A DNA stretch of 8,857 nt from Anaerolineales bacterium (GTDB lineage Bacteria; Chloroflexota; Anaerolineae; Anaerolineales; Villigracilaceae): positions 1 to 8,857 of the forward strand of contig JANWWB010000384.1 of assembly GCA_025056515.1 (NCBI GenBank), given 5' to 3'. The position numbers and the translations under genes were made by a program. Of the stretch, positions 6,567 through 8,857 are shown piece by piece (position 1 is the first letter of the stretch; each line of letters begins with the position of its first letter). The notes beneath the pieces are model-generated. The model searched no databases and was not told the DNA's origin. It saw only the letters and a program-made list of their open reading frames with translations.

Positions 6567-6568
6567 AC

Positions 6569-6574
6569 GGGAGG
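6569..6574 (+). promoter_or_regulatory. Shine-Dalgarno for the response regulator
   Basis: GGGAGG, four bases before the ATG at 6579 and just after the reductase stop; supports that start and cotranscription. Confidence 0.65.
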
Positions 6575-6578
6575 CATT

Positions 6579-7490
6579 ATGGGAAAAGCACGCCTTTTGG
6601 TGGTTGAAGATGATCACGATATCGCCAATATGCTCCGCATCTACTTTTCGGGGCTGGGCTATGAAGTCGATGTGGCGCCACGCGGCTCTGATGCTCTGGA
6701 GAAGACGCGTCAGGTCTTGCCTCATCTTATTGTCCTGGATATTATGTTGCCGGATATTGATGGCTATGAGGTATGCCGGATCTTACGACAGAACACTCGC
6801 ACCAGCCATATTCCGGTTATCTTTCTCACCCAACGCGATGAGCGCAGCGATAAATTGCAAGGTCTGGAACTCGGCGCCGATGATTACATCACCAAACCTT
6901 TTGATATTGAAGAACTGAAATTGCGCGTCCAAGGAGCCATTCGGCGCGCAGAGCGAGAAGCGTTGACTGACCCCAGAACTGGTTTGCCTGCCGGACGGCT
7001 GATTGAAGAACAGCTGCGCTTTACAATCCGCCAAACTGGCTGGGCGTTTTTGGATGTTCGTATTAACCATTTTGAACCATTCCGTGATGTGTATGGCTTT
7101 GTTGCTGGGGATGATGTCCTGCGCTTTACAGCTATGCTTATTGGCGAGGTCGTAGACGAATTGGGAACCCCCGGCGATTTTATTGGCCATGCAGGTGGAG
7201 ATAACTTTGTCATTATCACGAAAGAAGAACTGGCCGAAAAGATACGCAATAGGCTCAAGGAACGCTTCGCTGAAGAAGTTCAAACTCACTACAATTTTGT
7301 TGATCGTCAACAAGGGTTTATTATGGCGTTGAATGCAGAAGGTCAGCCAGAAAAGATGCCCTTGATGACGCTTTCGGTGGGAATTGTCTCGCCGAGTCAG
7401 CAAACTTTTGCCGATATCCGTGAGATTACGGAGTTGGCGGCTGAGATGCGTCGCCGCGACGTGCCGGCGACTTCTTGGAAAAAGCAGTAG
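6579..7490 (+). CDS. Response regulator: REC domain fused to degenerate GGDEF domain
   Basis: A 303-residue cytoplasmic signalling protein. Residues about 4-120 form a complete receiver domain: acidic pair Asp11/Asp12, phospho-acceptor Asp54 in LDIMLPDIDGYE, Thr84 and Lys106 (ITKPFD). Residues about 128-290 follow the GGDEF fold, with TDPRTGLP at its start and GDDVL in the middle, but the catalytic signature is AGGDNF (206-210 GGDNF) instead of GGDEF. The metal-site segment normally reading DxDxFK is RINHFE, and the usual His before the GD is Phe. It is therefore probably not a diguanylate cyclase and may bind nucleotide or a partner. It has an intact phosphorylation site, so input should come from a histidine kinase, possibly the downstream sensor. 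It is flanked by 12- and 9-base gaps, so it is part of one operon. Confidence 0.9.
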   Translation: MGKARLLVVEDDHDIANMLRIYFSGLGYEVDVAPRGSDALEKTRQVLPHLIVLDIMLPDIDGYEVCRILRQNTRTSHIPVIFLTQRDERSDKLQGLELGADDYITKPFDIEELKLRVQGAIRRAEREALTDPRTGLPAGRLIEEQLRFTIRQTGWAFLDVRINHFEPFRDVYGFVAGDDVLRFTAMLIGEVVDELGTPGDFIGHAGGDNFVIITKEELAEKIRNRLKERFAEEVQTHYNFVDRQQGFIMALNAEGQPEKMPLMTLSVGIVSPSQQTFADIREITELAAEMRRRDVPATSWKKQ

Positions 7491-7499
7491 TGGTTGCAC

Positions 7500-8857
7500 A
7501 TGTCGGGTGCTGTTCTTCTGGGCTTTCTCTTGCTGTTTCTTGGGGCGATTTTCGTTGCCTTGTTGGTTTTTGTTTTACGCTTGTTGCCCAGATTGTCACA
7601 GTCTACTTCTCGCTCTACCTCAGCACCGGTTTTAAAGCCGCAAGAAGAGTTTTCCCATACCAAAGGGATTTTGATTGTTCGGTTAGGGGGGCGAATCGAG
7701 TTCATGAACGCCACTTTGCGAGATTGGCTTGGTCTTTCGGATGAATTGCCATCACTTGAGATCCTCTCCAATCGGATTTGGCCTTCGGACGAATTTTTAT
7801 ATCTATGTGCGCATGAGGGAGAGAGGACGCTTTCTGTGGGTGGCCGCCCGGTCGAAGCAGCCTCCTTTTACATTCCAGCCGAAGAGCCTCGCTTTTTGCT
7901 TACACTTAACCGCTTGGAATTGGCGGTGCAAGGGGAAGAAGGGATAGTCGGCCCTGGTACGTCAACCAAAATTTTGACCGACTTCACGAAAAGCGTCTTA
8001 TCCCAGACTGGTCTGCTGTCCACGGTGCGCGCAGCCCTTGAGAATCTAGAGCGTCTTGTGCCGGTAGAAACATTGGTCCTTAGACTCTGGGAGGAAGAAC
8101 AACGGCGTCTGATCACTTATCGCTTCGTCTCCCGGGCGCAGGGTGGGCGCAGCTTAGAGAAGAGTGAACCTCAAACACCAGAAGCGTATACAGCGATTCT
8201 CATTGAAACGCGCAAGCCGCTCTATCTGTCAGATGCTCAAGAGACTAACAATGAGCTGCTGAAGACCATCGCTCTTCAGACTGGGGTGCGGTCTTTTATT
8301 GGATTGCCTTTGCTGGTCCATCAACGGCTAATTGGAACGCTAGAAGCCAGTTTAACTCGATTTGAGGCTTATTCGCGAGAAGATTTTGAGGTTCTCAACC
8401 TCATCAGCGGTCCTTTGGCAATTGCTTTGCGAAATGCTGTTTTGCTGGATCGCCAGGAAAAACAAAGCCGAGAGTTGGATGGATTGATTAACTTAGCTCG
8501 TTTGGTTGGTCAAGTACGAGAATGGAACGACTTATTCAGCAAGCTTGTGGAAACGCTGGCGCCCTTATTTGATGTAAAGATCTTGGGCTTTCTGATTTTG
8601 AATGAAGAACAGCATACGTTAGAAGCGCAGATTCCGTTTCGAGGAATGCCGGCGCAAGTTGTTTCTCTGTATCGTGTACCTTTGACCCCGGGGAGTGTGC
8701 TTGAAGAAAGCTTTCTCAAACAGGAATTGCTGATTACATCCGATGCCTTGAACGATGAACGTTGGCGCGCTATGGGGTTTCAAGACTATGCTCGCGCCGC
8801 TTCCATACGTGATTCGGCGTTAGTGCCTCTGGTTTGTGCTGATCGTTTGCTCGGCTA
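7500..8857 (+). CDS. Transmembrane PAS/GAF sensor protein, truncated by window end
   Basis: An open frame of 452 codons running off the right edge, so the output domain is not visible. Residues about 4-29 form one membrane helix with no lipobox, followed by a Ser/Thr-rich stretch. Residues about 55-131 look like a PAS domain (GILIVRLGGRIEFMNATLRDWLG). A first GAF domain spans about 157-312 (a typical ending is SFIGLPLLVHQRLIGTLEAS, then a helix with SREDFEVLNLISGPLAIALRN). A second GAF domain starts at about 330 and continues past the end; its SALVPLVCADRLLG segment is in the right place. Such proteins usually end in a histidine kinase, a phosphatase or a cyclic-nucleotide domain. Its position nine bases after the response regulator makes a kinase partner plausible. 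The ATG at 7500 has only a weak upstream ribosome site; a TTG at 7494 is an alternative. Confidence 0.85.
   Translation, partial: MSGAVLLGFLLLFLGAIFVALLVFVLRLLPRLSQSTSRSTSAPVLKPQEEFSHTKGILIVRLGGRIEFMNATLRDWLGLSDELPSLEILSNRIWPSDEFLYLCAHEGERTLSVGGRPVEAASFYIPAEEPRFLLTLNRLELAVQGEEGIVGPGTSTKILTDFTKSVLSQTGLLSTVRAALENLERLVPVETLVLRLWEEEQRRLITYRFVSRAQGGRSLEKSEPQTPEAYTAILIETRKPLYLSDAQETNNELLKTIALQTGVRSFIGLPLLVHQRLIGTLEASLTRFEAYSREDFEVLNLISGPLAIALRNAVLLDRQEKQSRELDGLINLARLVGQVREWNDLFSKLVETLAPLFDVKILGFLILNEEQHTLEAQIPFRGMPAQVVSLYRVPLTPGSVLEESFLKQELLITSDALNDERWRAMGFQDYARAASIRDSALVPLVCADRLLG

Noticed and set aside
6783..7499. A 238-codon open frame on the minus strand opposite the response regulator
   Set aside because: It lies antisense to a clear REC/GGDEF-like gene, shows no recognisable motif or ribosome site, and has a composition expected of an antisense shadow.

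Overview
The window looks like a chromosomal segment of an Anaerolineae-type bacterium (phylum Chloroflexota). The pointers are a secreted lipoprotein with a long Thr/Pro-rich linker before an SGNH domain, a response regulator fused to a decayed GGDEF domain, a transmembrane PAS/GAF sensor, and balanced base composition. This placement is inferred from protein style, not from a marker gene. No mobile element, RNA gene or CRISPR array was seen. Coding density is high, and the only sizeable non-coding gap is about 217 bases, between two divergent genes.

Region 1 (1-4418, + strand) is a tight five-gene operon that enters from the left: the C-terminal end of an MBOAT acyltransferase, a membrane-anchored SGNH protein, an SGNH-like lipoprotein, a small acyl carrier protein and a fatty acyl-AMP ligase-like enzyme. 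Gene junctions are TAG|ATG, an ATGA overlap, a 27-base gap with a strong Shine-Dalgarno, and a 1-base gap. The gene set mirrors the Dlt D-alanylation machinery (ligase, carrier, MBOAT channel, SGNH partner), but with a long-chain acyl-type ligase and a second SGNH-like protein. The inferred role is activation of an acyl group inside the cell, loading onto the carrier, and transfer through the MBOAT protein to an extracellular acceptor such as a polysaccharide. Neither acyl group nor acceptor can be read from the sequence. A 15-bp perfect hairpin closes the operon.

Region 2 (4487-5260, - strand) is a stand-alone protein with two S1 RNA-binding domains and a charged tail. It converges on the acylation operon and has its own -10 element.

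Region 3 (5478 to the right edge, + strand) is a second operon: a homologue of long-chain acyl-ACP reductase with the Rossmann glycine motif and the conserved cysteine, a REC plus degenerate GGDEF response regulator, and a PAS/GAF membrane sensor cut off by the window end. Its first gene appears to be translated from a leaderless transcript beginning close to its GTG codon.

The most interesting points are the Dlt-like system built on an acyl-AMP ligase, the altered catalytic residues in both SGNH proteins, and an acyl-ACP-reductase-like enzyme cotranscribed with signalling genes.
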